From the NCBI RefSeq assembly GCF_900163665.1, contig NZ_FUIA01000016.1, positions 62,001 through 126,000 on the forward strand: 64,000 nt of DNA. The letters are read 5' to 3'. The stretch's first letter is position 1. Each line of letters begins with the position of its first letter. Shown piece by piece: positions 1 to 8,990 of this stretch. A program made the translations under genes and the position numbers. The notes beneath the pieces are model-generated. The model did not search any database, was not told the DNA's origin, and saw nothing but the letters and a program-made list of their open reading frames with translations. This stretch comes from Frigoribacterium sp. JB110 (lineage in GTDB: Bacteria > Actinomycetota > Actinomycetes > Actinomycetales > Microbacteriaceae).

Positions 1-426
1 CGACCAGACGGAGTCCTGGGTGTTCTGCCCGAGGCGCGCGGTGGGCAGTGCGAGGGCGGCGTAGATCAGGATGCACACCGTCACGAAGGTCGCCGCAGGC
101 AGGATGCGGCGCGCGCGGCGCACGTAGAACTGCGAGATGGAGACGGTGCCGGTCTTGTCGACCTCGCGCAGCAGCAGCTGCGTGATCAGGAAGCCCGAGA
201 TGACGAAGAACACGTCGACGCCGACGAACCCGCCCTCGAACCCGGCGAGGTGCACGTGCGCCAGGACGACCAGCCCCACGGCGAGGGCGCGCATGCCCTG
301 GATGTCGGGGCGCCAGTTCGCGCCGCCCGTCGCCTTCCCGCCGGACGCGGCACCGGATGAGGCCGCGCGGGAACCCGCCGAGGTCGCGTCGGACGACGGC
401 GCGGTCTCTTTCACCAGCGGAGCCAT
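1..426 (-). CDS. Acyltransferase-3 (OafA/YrhL-type) membrane protein, N-terminal part
   Basis: Only the first 142 codons are present; the gene runs off the left edge. Residues 1-36 are a low-complexity Ser/Ala/Gly tail. From residue 38 it reads WRPDIQGMRALAV, then a first membrane helix with a His (about 47-61), then GVDVFFVISGFLIT (69-82) and YVRRARRILP (101-110). These are N-terminal signatures of the acyltransferase-3 family, which moves acyl groups onto cell-surface glycans; the His after the first helix is the usual catalytic residue. Family members are 350-700 aa, so most of the protein lies outside the window. The ATG at 426 is the first start in frame. The acceptor glycan cannot be told from this part. 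Confidence 0.85.
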   Translation of the reverse strand, partial: MAPLVKETAPSSDATSAGSRAASSGAASGGKATGGANWRPDIQGMRALAVGLVVLAHVHLAGFEGGFVGVDVFFVISGFLITQLLLREVDKTGTVSISQFYVRRARRILPAATFVTVCILIYAALALPTARLGQNTQDSVWS

Positions 427-551
427 GCTCCCAATTGTAGTTATCGTTTTGTGATATTTCTGGGTGCGAGGGTGCGGCTCCTGGCCCTGGTCGTCTGTCG
501 GGACATCCGGATACGTGCAGAACGGGTTCGACAGGGCGTCCACGCACGCAT

Positions 552-579
552 GTCACCAGGGTCGGGTCACCAGGGTCGG
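552..579. repeat. 14-bp perfect tandem duplication
   Basis: The unit GTCACCAGGGTCGG occurs twice head to tail (552-565 and 566-579). It lies in the 365-base space between the acyltransferase start and the XRE gene end, in which I see no credible gene. Confidence 0.7.
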
Positions 580-656
580 GCCGCTTTATGCGGATCTAGC
601 GAGGTCGCCAGAGCCTAGTAGCGGACCACTGGCGTGTTCCCATGCGCCGTCGGGGC

Positions 657-736
657 TGAATCGCGGCAGAATCGCCGAGCCGCGGCAGGATCCGGACAGA
701 GATGCCGTGTGTGGCGGATGATGCAGTGTCTCGGGT
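657..736. repeat. Degenerate copy of the intergenic palindrome at 43878-43955
   Basis: By eye this stretch follows the same order of words as 43878-43955: GCGGCA, ATCGCCGAG, a CAG(G/A)ATCCGGA core, then TGCAGTGT and TCGG. Several mismatches and small indels separate them. Both copies are intergenic and lie next to gene 3' ends. It is probably a diverged REP-like element; a pairwise alignment would settle it. Confidence 0.45.
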
Positions 737-788
737 GGCACGAACGGCGCACCGCCCCGCTCGCGCAGCGCGGTGCGCCGTTCGTGCC
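737..788 (-). terminator. Long perfect hairpin behind the XRE gene
   Basis: Arms 737-755 and 770-788 are perfect 19-bp inverted repeats around a 14-nt loop, three bases past the XRE stop codon. There is no U tract on the minus strand, so it would be an actinobacterial U-less terminator or an RNA-stabilising hairpin. Confidence 0.6.
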
Positions 789-791
789 GTG

Positions 792-1076
792 CTATCGCCG
801 CAGCGGCCGCGCCCTCCGCGCATCCGGCCGATCCGTCGCGAACATGTCTGAAGTGACTCCGTCGAGTAGCTCGCTCGGGGTCGCCTCGAGCGCTTCCGCG
901 ATGCGCACGAGTGAGAACACGTTCATCAGCGAGCGGCCGTTCTCGTAGCTGCGGATATTCGACGAGTCGATGTCGCTGGCCACCGCGAGCTGGTCCTGCG
1001 TCATCGATCGGCGCCTGCGCAGTTCCGCGATGTGTGCGCCGATGTGAGCGGCGGCAGGGGACGGGACACGAGGCAT
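792..1076 (-). CDS. Small XRE-family HTH regulator
   Basis: A 94-aa protein with one Cro/C1-type helix-turn-helix at about residues 12-72, including LRRRRSMTQDQLA and SSNIRSYENGR, then a short basic tail. Such proteins are dimeric DNA-binding repressors. I chose the ATG at 1076; a longer GTG start at 1139 would run through what looks like the promoter (TATACC on the minus strand at 1132-1127). It is divergent from the restriction genes at 1228, so it is the natural candidate to regulate them, as control proteins of restriction systems do. That role is inference. Confidence 0.8.
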   Translation of the reverse strand: MPRVPSPAAAHIGAHIAELRRRRSMTQDQLAVASDIDSSNIRSYENGRSLMNVFSLVRIAEALEATPSELLDGVTSDMFATDRPDARRARPLRR

Positions 1077-1106
1077 CGTTCTAGCGTCGTCGGCACCGGT
1101 GGCATG

Positions 1107-1160
1107 CGCCAGAGTGAATGTCACCGGGTATAAGTACACTGGCCGATATGCGGGATGAAG
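1107..1160. promoter_or_regulatory. Divergent promoter zone between XRE and the nuclease operon
   Basis: AT-richer patch in GC-rich DNA. On the plus strand TACACT (1135-1140) or TATAAG (1129-1134) could be -10 hexamers for the operon at 1228. On the minus strand TATACC (1132-1127) could serve the XRE gene. No clear -35 boxes are visible. Confidence 0.3.
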
Positions 1161-1227
1161 GTGTGCGAGGCGGGTGCGCTTCGCGTTGGGGGCGGCGCCG
1201 TTCTATGACGGATGACGGGCGCGCTGA

Positions 1228-3378
1228 ATGAAGACCGAAGTCGTCCAACCGCACGACATCTTCTACCGGCCTAAACGCATGGTCGTTCCGCTGTTCCAAC
1301 GCCCCTACGTCTGGTCGAAGGAGACGCAGTGGCAGCCGCTGTGGCAGGACATCGCGCGGCTGATCGATGTGATCTCGAAGCACGACCCGAACGCGACGCA
1401 CTTCCTCGGCGCGATCGTCATTCAACAGGTGCCGACGGCGCTCGGGGCACTGCAGTCGTGGAACGTGATCGACGGCCAGCAGAGACTCACAACTCTGCAG
1501 CTGCTCCTCGGTGCCCTGCACGCCGAGCTCACGCGGAGAGGCTTTTCGAACGCGGCTGATCGCATCCACCCGTTGATCGAGAACCCCGAGGCTGAGCGTG
1601 ATGCGGCCGAGGACCGATACAAGGTGTGGCCGACGAACCGTGACCGCCCGGCATTCGCCGCAGTGATGTCCGCGCCCGCGCCGATCGCTTCCCGCGCCCT
1701 GCCCGCCTCGCGCATGCGAGATGCGCACCGCTTCTTCGCAGAGACGATCGGGGAATGGCTCGGTGAGGACGACGACGCGGAGCGCCGGGCCCGGAGCCTT
1801 GCCGACGCTGTCACGACGAGGCTCGAGATCGCGAGCATCAGCCTCGATGCGAACGAAGACGCGCAGGCCATCTTCGAGACGCTCAACGCGCGCGGCACGC
1901 CGCTGTCGGCGGCCGATCTCATCAAGAACTTCGTGTTCCAGCAGCTGCCCGAGAAAGAAGCGGAGGCGGCGTACCAGCAGTACTGGGCCGACTTCGAGAC
2001 GCCGTGGTGGGAGGCGGAGGTCACCTCCGGGCGCATCAAGAACACGCGCTCGTCGCTGTTCATGTGGCAGTGGCTGGTCGCGCGGACGCTCGAAGATTTC
2101 CCGATCCGCGAGGTGTTCACGCAGTTCAAGCACTACGTGAGCACGGTCGCTAAGGACATTCGTGCATTGCTCCCGCAGATCAAGCGCGCTGCCGATCGCT
2201 ACCGCGCTGTGATCGAGGGTGCCGCTCAGCCTGTCGGAGCGCTGAGCCGCACTGAACTGTTCAGTTACCGCATCGGTGCGCTCAATACCGACGTCGCCCG
2301 CCCGTTGTTGATCTGGCTCGATGAACCCGAGCAGGGGGCGATATCTGACGAGGATCGCAAACACATTCTGGTGACGTTGGAGAGCTGGTTCGTGCGGCGG
2401 GCGTTGGTCAAGGCGACTTCGCAGGCATCCAACCGGATCGTCGTCGACTTGATGCGGCGCCTCTCCGCGCAGGCCTCAGAGCGAGTGGCGGATGAAGTGC
2501 GCGACTTTCTCGCTGAGAGTCAGGCAACTACCGCGTACTGGCCGGGCGACACCGAGGTGCGAGCCGTCGTCAGGGACGCTCGTGCCTACACCTCATATCG
2601 CCAGTCCGTGCAGCGGATGATCTTCGAAGCGCTCGAAGACGACAAGCGCGGCTACCCAGATGGACGCGCATTTACGATGGGGCCGATCGTGCGGGGCAAG
2701 GCGACGATCGAGCACGTCATGCCGCAGAAGTGGCGGCAGCACTGGTTCGCCGAGCTCTCCGAGGAAGAGCAGGCGACGCGCGATTGGCGTATCCAGCAGC
2801 TTGGCAACCTCACGATCGTTACCCAGTCGCTGAACACGCGCGTCTCGAACGGGCCATGGGAGCAGAAGCGCGAGCACTTCCTGCGCTCTGACGATGTGCT
2901 CATTACGAAGGACGCGATCAACCTCGTCGATGACTCCGGGTGGGACGAGCGCGCGATCGGGCATCGCACCGAGCAGCTGATCGACCGGATTCTGGAGCTG
3001 TGGCCGGTGCCGGAGGGGCACGTGGGACGGGCGGAGACGAAGCCCGCTACTTCTACGGCGACGGTCGACGTGGCTCAGCTTGTGGATGCCGGATGGCTGG
3101 ATGCCGGCACGCTGCTCGTGCCGGGCGGCAGCTACTTCCGCAAGGGAGTCGAGGCGACGATCTCGCAAGACGGTCGTATCTACGTGGGGGACGCGGCCTA
3201 CGACTACCCGTCCGCGGCGGGCTACGCGGTGCACGGCTCCGGTGTCAACGGCTGGTGGTACTGGGCCATCGCCGGCACGGAGCAGCGTCTGCTGCACGTG
3301 CGTGAGGAGTACCTGGCAAGCGTCGACGGCAGCGATGCCGGCTCTGACGAGCCCGACGAAGAGATGGAGCAACGATGA
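1228..3378 (+). CDS. DUF262/DUF1524 GmrSD-like nuclease with C-terminal RAMA-like domain
   Basis: 716 aa. The N-terminal DUF262 (ParB/Srx-fold NTPase, GmrS-like) carries FQRPYVW near residue 25 and DGQQR at 82-86. The DUF1524 HNH-type nuclease (GmrD-like) has HVMP at 496-499 and the conserved Asn of GNLT at 527. The C-terminus (about 618-681) reads LVDAGWLDAGTLLVPGG, then DGRIYVG, PSAAGYAV and NGWWYW, which fits the RAMA domain often found with adenine methylation. GmrSD enzymes cut modified phage DNA. Its stop overlaps the start of the Type ISP gene (ATGA), so the two are translationally coupled. The RAMA-like end suggests it senses a methylation state, perhaps that made by its partner; that is inference. 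Confidence 0.85.
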   Translation: MKTEVVQPHDIFYRPKRMVVPLFQRPYVWSKETQWQPLWQDIARLIDVISKHDPNATHFLGAIVIQQVPTALGALQSWNVIDGQQRLTTLQLLLGALHAELTRRGFSNAADRIHPLIENPEAERDAAEDRYKVWPTNRDRPAFAAVMSAPAPIASRALPASRMRDAHRFFAETIGEWLGEDDDAERRARSLADAVTTRLEIASISLDANEDAQAIFETLNARGTPLSAADLIKNFVFQQLPEKEAEAAYQQYWADFETPWWEAEVTSGRIKNTRSSLFMWQWLVARTLEDFPIREVFTQFKHYVSTVAKDIRALLPQIKRAADRYRAVIEGAAQPVGALSRTELFSYRIGALNTDVARPLLIWLDEPEQGAISDEDRKHILVTLESWFVRRALVKATSQASNRIVVDLMRRLSAQASERVADEVRDFLAESQATTAYWPGDTEVRAVVRDARAYTSYRQSVQRMIFEALEDDKRGYPDGRAFTMGPIVRGKATIEHVMPQKWRQHWFAELSEEEQATRDWRIQQLGNLTIVTQSLNTRVSNGPWEQKREHFLRSDDVLITKDAINLVDDSGWDERAIGHRTEQLIDRILELWPVPEGHVGRAETKPATSTATVDVAQLVDAGWLDAGTLLVPGGSYFRKGVEATISQDGRIYVGDAAYDYPSAAGYAVHGSGVNGWWYWAIAGTEQRLLHVREEYLASVDGSDAGSDEPDEEMEQR

Positions 3379-6300
3379 ATCCGCTTGCGCAGTCGGCAAT
3401 GCAGGGACCGACCTTTGTCCCCGCTGGTCCTCCTGAGGGGGAGCTTCCGTTCGACAGGCTTCTGACCGAGTTGCGAGGCCTCGCCGACAGCGAGCGCATG
3501 AAGGGGAACTACCTCGAGCAGGTCGCCAAGCACTTTTTGACTCTTGAACGACTTTGGTCGGATCAGCTCGGATCGGTCTGGCTCTGGAACGAATGGCCCG
3601 GTCGGGACGGGCGGCCCGACACAGGCATCGACCTCGTCGCAGAACTCCGGGACGGTGGGCTGCTCGCCGTGCAGGTGAAGTTCTTCGCCGAAGACCGCAA
3701 AGTCGACAAGAAGGACCTTGACTCGTTCTTCGAGGCGATGGGGAAGGATCCCTTCACCGAGGGTCTCGTCATCGACACGTCGTCGCTTGAGTGGGGGGCG
3801 CACGCGCAGGAAGCGCTCAAGAACCGGACGAAGCCGGTCCGGCGAGTAAACCTTGATGAACTTCGACACTGTTCGATCGATTGGTCGACGTACACGCTGA
3901 AGGCGCCGGCGACAGCTCCCCAGACGCACGCGCGCAAGACTCCTCGCGCGCACCAACACCAGGCGATCTCCGCGGTGATGGACGCGTTCACCGGTGACCC
4001 GGGCGCCGGAAGCGAGCCGCTCGACCGCGGCAAGCTCATCATGGCGTGCGGCACGGGAAAGACGTTCACCGCGCTCAAGCTCGCTGAACGGTGGACCCGT
4101 GAACGTGCAAGTGGGACATCGACGATCCTCTTCATGGTTCCCTCCCTGGCACTGTTGCAACAGACCCTGGCCGAGTGGAGCGCGGAACGCGATCCGGAGC
4201 TGGGCTTCTCAGCCTTCGCCGTCGGCAGCGACATCAACATCGGTCGGACGAAGAACGACGACCTCACCAGCGTGATGCTCGAGGATCTCGGTGCTCCAGC
4301 GACCACGGACGGGCGCAAGCTCGCCCAGTTGCTCGAGTCGCACGATGTCGCATTTGACGAGGGCATGACGGTGATCTTCTCGACGTATCAGTCGATCGAT
4401 GCGGTCGCTGAAGCTCAGCGCCTGGGCGTTCCGACCTTCGACCTCGTCATCTGTGACGAGGCACACCGGACGACAGGCGTCACTCTCGCCGATGAATCTG
4501 AATCGCATTTCGTGAAGGTGCACGACAACGACGTCATCGCGGCCGAGAAGCGCGTATACATGACGGCCACGCCGCGCATCTTCGCACCCGAGGTGAAGAA
4601 CACTGCCCGCGAAAAGGATGCGGAACTCGTCTCGATGGATGACGAGGGCCTTTTCGGTCCGGTGTTGCATCGCATCGGTTTCCACGAGGCAGTGCAATCG
4701 CAGCTGCTGACTGACTACAAGGTCGTCGTGCTCGGGGTCAGCGAGGATCAGATCGTCGAGGGCTTCCAGCGAGAGCTTGCGGAGGACGGCCACGAACTCC
4801 AGATCGGCGATGTGGCCAAGCTCGTCGGCTGCTACAACGCCTTGGCGAAGCGCGACGGTGACGAAGAGACTGGCGGCTTCGGCGGTGACCGCGCCCCGAT
4901 GCGTCGCGCGGTTGCGTTCGCGCGAGACATCAAGACCTCGAAGAAAGTGGCCAACGACTTCGCGCTGCTCGCGGACCGTCACCTGTCGAACCCGATGAAC
5001 GGTGATCCGACCGACGATCTCACGGTGCACACAGAGCACGTCGACGGCACGATGAATGCCACGAAGCGCGGGGAACTGCTCGATTGGCTGAAGGCCGAGC
5101 CGGAGATCGATGCGCACAACCGGCCCGTCGCGCGCGTGCTCACCAACGCTCGTTGCCTGAGCGAGGGCATCGACGTGCCGAGCCTCGACTCCGTGTTGTT
5201 CCTGCATCCGCGCAAAAGCCAGGTCGACGTCGTTCAGGCTGTGGGACGCGTCATGCGCAGGGCTGAGGGGAAGCGTCTCGGCTACATCGTGTTGCCGATC
5301 GCCATTCCGGCAGGGATGGACGCCTCCGAAGCGCTGAACGACAACGACCGATACAGGGTCGTCTGGCAGGTGCTCCAGGCGCTGCGCGCCCACGATGAGC
5401 GGCTCGATACGGCGATCAACCAGGCCGCCTTCACGGGGGCGCCTCCCGAGCAGGTGACGGTCGTCAAGCTCGACCTGACACCGAAGGCACCGGCTGAGGG
5501 TGCGGGCATCGGCGGTGGGCATGACGCCGGTGCGGCCGACGACGAGGTCGGATGGCGCGGATCTGGTGATGACGCGTCGTCGGGCGGCGGGGACGGGGCA
5601 CATGGAGGTTCCGGCGCCACTCAGGTCGGCAGGGGCCACACGTCACCGGCGCTCTTCCCCGCGAGCGACGCAGACGACTGGAAAGACGCGGTCTACGCGA
5701 AGCTCGTCAAGAAGGTCGGCGACCGGATGTACTGGGACGACTGGGCCGGCGACATCGGCGAGATCGCGAAGCGCTTCATCGCACTGATCACATCGCACGT
5801 CGAGGCCTCGGGGGGCAACCGATCCCCGTTCGAGCAGTTCGTCAAGGCCTTGCGCGCGACGGTGAACCCGGATGTGTCCGACGATGAGGCGATCGAGCTG
5901 CTTGCGCAGCATCTCATTACGAAGCCGGTGTTCGAGGCGATGTTCCCCGAGAACACGTTCACGGCCGACAACCCCGTGTCGGTCGCGATGGAGAACGTGC
6001 TCGCGACCTTCCACGAGAATCAGGCGTTCGCGCGCGAGCGGGAACCCCTCGAAGCCTTCTACGCGAAGGTGACCGAGCGGATCCGCGGCCTCGAGACCGT
6101 CAGCGCGAAGCAGCAGATGCTCGTGACCCTCTATGACAAGTTCTTCACGAGGGCGTTCCCGCTGCTCGCGGACAGGATGGGCATCGTCTTCACGCCCGTC
6201 CCGGTCGTCGACTACATCCTGCGCTCGGCGGACGTCGCATTGCATCGCCACTTCGGCAAGCGGCTGAGTGACGAGGGGGTAAACATCCTCGAGCCGTTCG

Positions 6301-8456
6301 CCGGCACCGGAACCTTCCTCACACGACTCATGCAGACGGGTCTCATCCGTCCCGAGGATCTGTCGCGCAAGTACGCCAGCGAACTTTTCGCGAACGAGAT
6401 CGTGCTGCTCAGCTACTACATCGCTGCGGTCAACATCGAGAGCGTTTATCGCGAGCTGTGCGCCGAGCACGGTATCGAACCGGACGAGGGTGGCTTTGCA
6501 GGGATCAGCCTCACCGACACCTTCGCGATGGACGAACGCGACAGCCAGCTCGCCGGAGGTGTGTTCCCGGAGAACACGGCGCGGCTGGAAAAGCAACGTG
6601 GGGCGGATGTCGATGTCATCGTGATGAACCCGCCATATCGGGCGAACCAGCAGAGTTCGAACGATGATGCGCAAAACACAAGATACCCGCAGCTCGATGG
6701 GCAAATCGAGAAGTCTTACGTTGCTCGTTCGACCGGCGGTAAGAAAGGAACCCTCTACGACTCCTACTATCGAGCGTTGCGCTGGGCGACGGAACGCCTC
6801 GGCGATTCTGGCGTTATCGCTTTCGTATCCAACTCCGGCTTCGTTGACGGTGGCACGGCTGACGGTGTGCGGTTCAGCTGGGCGGAAGAGTTTAGCGATG
6901 TCATCGTCTACAACCTCCGAGGGAATCAACGACTCAAGAACTGGAAATCCGAGGGCGGTAAAGTCTTCGGAGAGGGGAGCCAGACCGGCATTGCGATTAC
7001 GATCCTCGTGAAGGACGTCGCCCATGCTGGTACTGCGCGTATCCACTACGCTGACATCGGCGACTGCCTCACACGCGAGGAGAAGATCGACAAGCTTGCG
7101 AGAGAAGCGTCGATCGAGGGCACTGCGTACGAGCCTGTGACACCGAACGCAGCGGGTGACTGGATCAACCAGCGCGACGACCGTTACGGGGTCTGGCAGC
7201 CAATTGGAGACAAAGTCACGAAGGGGAAGGTGAATACTTCGGGCATCTTCCGGGACTTCTCCTTAGGGCTGGCTACCGCTCGAGACTCGTGGGCCTACAA
7301 CTTCAGCGAGTTCGCGATTCGCGCGAATATCCGCACACATATCGATCATCTCAATGATGAGCGCGAGCGTATCCACGCGCTTCGCGGTGCCGGAGACACT
7401 ACGCCCGTGGAGAAGTTGCTTGTACGCGATTCGACGAAAGGGTCGTGGTCTCGACCAAACCTGGTTGATCTGAAGCGCGATCGTCCGACAGCGCTCGATC
7501 AGGCGGGGTTTCGCATCGGGCAGTATCGCCCATTTATGCGCCAGCACCAATACTTCGACCGTTCGGCAAGGCTGAACGAGATGATCTACCATATTTCTAA
7601 GATCTGGCCGACAGTAGAGCAGCGAAACCTCGCGATCGCCGTCAGCGCTAAAGGCTCCTCTCCACTTGTTGTCGATCGAATTCCGAGCTTGGACCTTCAC
7701 GGTCTTGCGCAGGTCTTTCCTCGCCACACCTGGCAACCGATCGCCGCGAAGGATGGTGCCCTCAACCTTGATGCTCTCGCTGAAGGGGATGGCGAGATCG
7801 TTGGCGAATACCGTCGGATCGACAACATCACCGACGCGACACTTGGCCGATACCGCGAGGTGTACCGTTATGCGCTCTCCGTCGACGACGCTGAGGTCAA
7901 GGATGACATCTTCTACGCCGTCTACGCCCTCCTGCACCACCCGACGTACCGCGAATCCTATGCGGCCGACCTGCAGAAGATGCTCCCGCGAATCCCGCTC
8001 GTCGAAGGCTTCGCGGAGTACGCACGCATCGGCCGCGCCCTCGCTGACCTGCATGTCGACTACGAGAGCGTCGACCCGTACCCGTTGCGCGAGGTCACCG
8101 CGCTCGATGCGCCGGAGGACCCCTTCGCCCTCTACTGGGTCGACAAGCTTGCATGGACGAGCCGCAAGGACCACACGGCGATCCGCTACAACGCTCACCT
8201 GAGGCTCGAGGGCATCCCGGAAGGCGAAGCGCTCTACAAGGTCGGCGGGCGCAGTCCGCTGGAGTGGGTGCTCGACCGCTACCAGGTGAAGACCGACAAG
8301 AAGAGCGGCATCGTCAACGACCCGAACGCCTGGCTCCGCGAGCACGACAACCCGCGCTATGTCGTCGACCTCATCAAGAGTCTCGTCACCGTGAGCCTCG
8401 AAACGCAACGACTCATCGCGGATCTACCCGAGTTCGTCGTCATCGAGGGGTACTAA
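3375..8456 (+). CDS. Type ISP single-chain restriction-modification enzyme
   Basis: 1693 aa holding a whole R-M system in one chain. Order: Mrr-like nuclease (D86 in TGIDLVA, then Q100-V-K102), SF2 translocase (ACGTGKT near 225-231, DEAH 361-364, MTATP near 395), a linker rich in Gly/Asp (about 700-755), coupler, N6-adenine methyltransferase (EPFAGTGTF near 972-980, NPPY 1085-1088) and a C-terminal target recognition region (about 1200-1600). This is the layout of LlaGI/LlaBIII, which methylate one strand and translocate along DNA before cleavage; those are about 1,570 aa. Nucleotides about 6650-7720 look richer in A/T and less codon-biased than either side, as expected if the specificity part was exchanged. 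ATG at 3375 overlaps the upstream stop. Confidence 0.9.
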   Translation: MNPLAQSAMQGPTFVPAGPPEGELPFDRLLTELRGLADSERMKGNYLEQVAKHFLTLERLWSDQLGSVWLWNEWPGRDGRPDTGIDLVAELRDGGLLAVQVKFFAEDRKVDKKDLDSFFEAMGKDPFTEGLVIDTSSLEWGAHAQEALKNRTKPVRRVNLDELRHCSIDWSTYTLKAPATAPQTHARKTPRAHQHQAISAVMDAFTGDPGAGSEPLDRGKLIMACGTGKTFTALKLAERWTRERASGTSTILFMVPSLALLQQTLAEWSAERDPELGFSAFAVGSDINIGRTKNDDLTSVMLEDLGAPATTDGRKLAQLLESHDVAFDEGMTVIFSTYQSIDAVAEAQRLGVPTFDLVICDEAHRTTGVTLADESESHFVKVHDNDVIAAEKRVYMTATPRIFAPEVKNTAREKDAELVSMDDEGLFGPVLHRIGFHEAVQSQLLTDYKVVVLGVSEDQIVEGFQRELAEDGHELQIGDVAKLVGCYNALAKRDGDEETGGFGGDRAPMRRAVAFARDIKTSKKVANDFALLADRHLSNPMNGDPTDDLTVHTEHVDGTMNATKRGELLDWLKAEPEIDAHNRPVARVLTNARCLSEGIDVPSLDSVLFLHPRKSQVDVVQAVGRVMRRAEGKRLGYIVLPIAIPAGMDASEALNDNDRYRVVWQVLQALRAHDERLDTAINQAAFTGAPPEQVTVVKLDLTPKAPAEGAGIGGGHDAGAADDEVGWRGSGDDASSGGGDGAHGGSGATQVGRGHTSPALFPASDADDWKDAVYAKLVKKVGDRMYWDDWAGDIGEIAKRFIALITSHVEASGGNRSPFEQFVKALRATVNPDVSDDEAIELLAQHLITKPVFEAMFPENTFTADNPVSVAMENVLATFHENQAFAREREPLEAFYAKVTERIRGLETVSAKQQMLVTLYDKFFTRAFPLLADRMGIVFTPVPVVDYILRSADVALHRHFGKRLSDEGVNILEPFAGTGTFLTRLMQTGLIRPEDLSRKYASELFANEIVLLSYYIAAVNIESVYRELCAEHGIEPDEGGFAGISLTDTFAMDERDSQLAGGVFPENTARLEKQRGADVDVIVMNPPYRANQQSSNDDAQNTRYPQLDGQIEKSYVARSTGGKKGTLYDSYYRALRWATERLGDSGVIAFVSNSGFVDGGTADGVRFSWAEEFSDVIVYNLRGNQRLKNWKSEGGKVFGEGSQTGIAITILVKDVAHAGTARIHYADIGDCLTREEKIDKLAREASIEGTAYEPVTPNAAGDWINQRDDRYGVWQPIGDKVTKGKVNTSGIFRDFSLGLATARDSWAYNFSEFAIRANIRTHIDHLNDERERIHALRGAGDTTPVEKLLVRDSTKGSWSRPNLVDLKRDRPTALDQAGFRIGQYRPFMRQHQYFDRSARLNEMIYHISKIWPTVEQRNLAIAVSAKGSSPLVVDRIPSLDLHGLAQVFPRHTWQPIAAKDGALNLDALAEGDGEIVGEYRRIDNITDATLGRYREVYRYALSVDDAEVKDDIFYAVYALLHHPTYRESYAADLQKMLPRIPLVEGFAEYARIGRALADLHVDYESVDPYPLREVTALDAPEDPFALYWVDKLAWTSRKDHTAIRYNAHLRLEGIPEGEALYKVGGRSPLEWVLDRYQVKTDKKSGIVNDPNAWLREHDNPRYVVDLIKSLVTVSLETQRLIADLPEFVVIEGY

Positions 8457-8516
8457 TACACGGGTACCAGAGCGGAGTCGAATGAAGTGAGTTCTGCTGG
8501 AAGGGGCGACCGAAGC

Positions 8517-8636
8517 ATGAATTTGGGCTATCGGGGGCTGTTCCGGTTGCCGGCTGACTACAACGCGTCTACTTGGCCGAACGAGAAACTCGCGACTGGC
8601 TCTGTGGCAATGCGACTCATCATGGAGCCGGCCTGA
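8517..8636 (+). CDS. Possible 39-aa ORF behind the Type ISP gene
   Basis: ATG at 8517 follows GGAAGGGG about 10 bases upstream and opens a 39-codon frame (NLGYRGLFRLPADYN, ending RLIMEPA). I recognise no family. It sits in the 534-base space between the Type ISP gene and the next membrane protein, which also holds a gene fragment, so it may be debris rather than a gene. Confidence 0.2.
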   Translation: MNLGYRGLFRLPADYNASTWPNEKLATGSVAMRLIMEPA

Positions 8637-8708
8637 CGGGCCCGCGGCCGTCCTGAGCGAAGGTCCACTCTCGACCTGCCGGCGTGGCGGCTCAACGGGG
8701 AAGCCGCG

Positions 8709-8827
8709 CAAGTTCTGGTCGGGCGCTGATGGCGCTGATCGTGAACATCTACACGGTGCTGATGACGCGCGGCATGCTCGGCACGTACGTGCACGTGTGC
8801 GTGCACGACGCGGGGTTACAGGAGTAG
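8709..8827 (+). pseudogene. Fragment of a DUF2075 protein C-terminus
   Basis: The frame from 8729 reads MALIVNIYTVLMTRGMLGTY and stops at 8825-8827. The same residues occur at 12849-12908 inside the intact GIY-YIG/DUF2075 gene, and the DNA is nearly identical over about 70 bases. A weaker match starts at the AAGTTC at 8710. No Walker motifs, start codon or upstream domain remain, so this is the end of a lost or duplicated homologue. It marks a past recombination junction in the island. Confidence 0.8.
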
Positions 8828-8990
8828 CCGCGCGGGATGCTCGGCGGGGACTCCGCTCCTCGCCTGTCACGTTGAATGTCGGAGGGCCGACGGAGGATCC
8901 TTGCAGGTGGCCGAGCAAGGCGGCCCGCATCGCGCCCGGCGACAGCGCTCGGCCGGGAACGATGTTCGTTCAACGCGTGAAGGTGATCTG

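Noticed and set aside
1228..8456. Part of a BREX or DISARM system
   Set aside because: No BrxC/PglZ/BrxL or DrmA/DrmB-like gene is present; the large protein has the complete Type ISP domain order in one chain.
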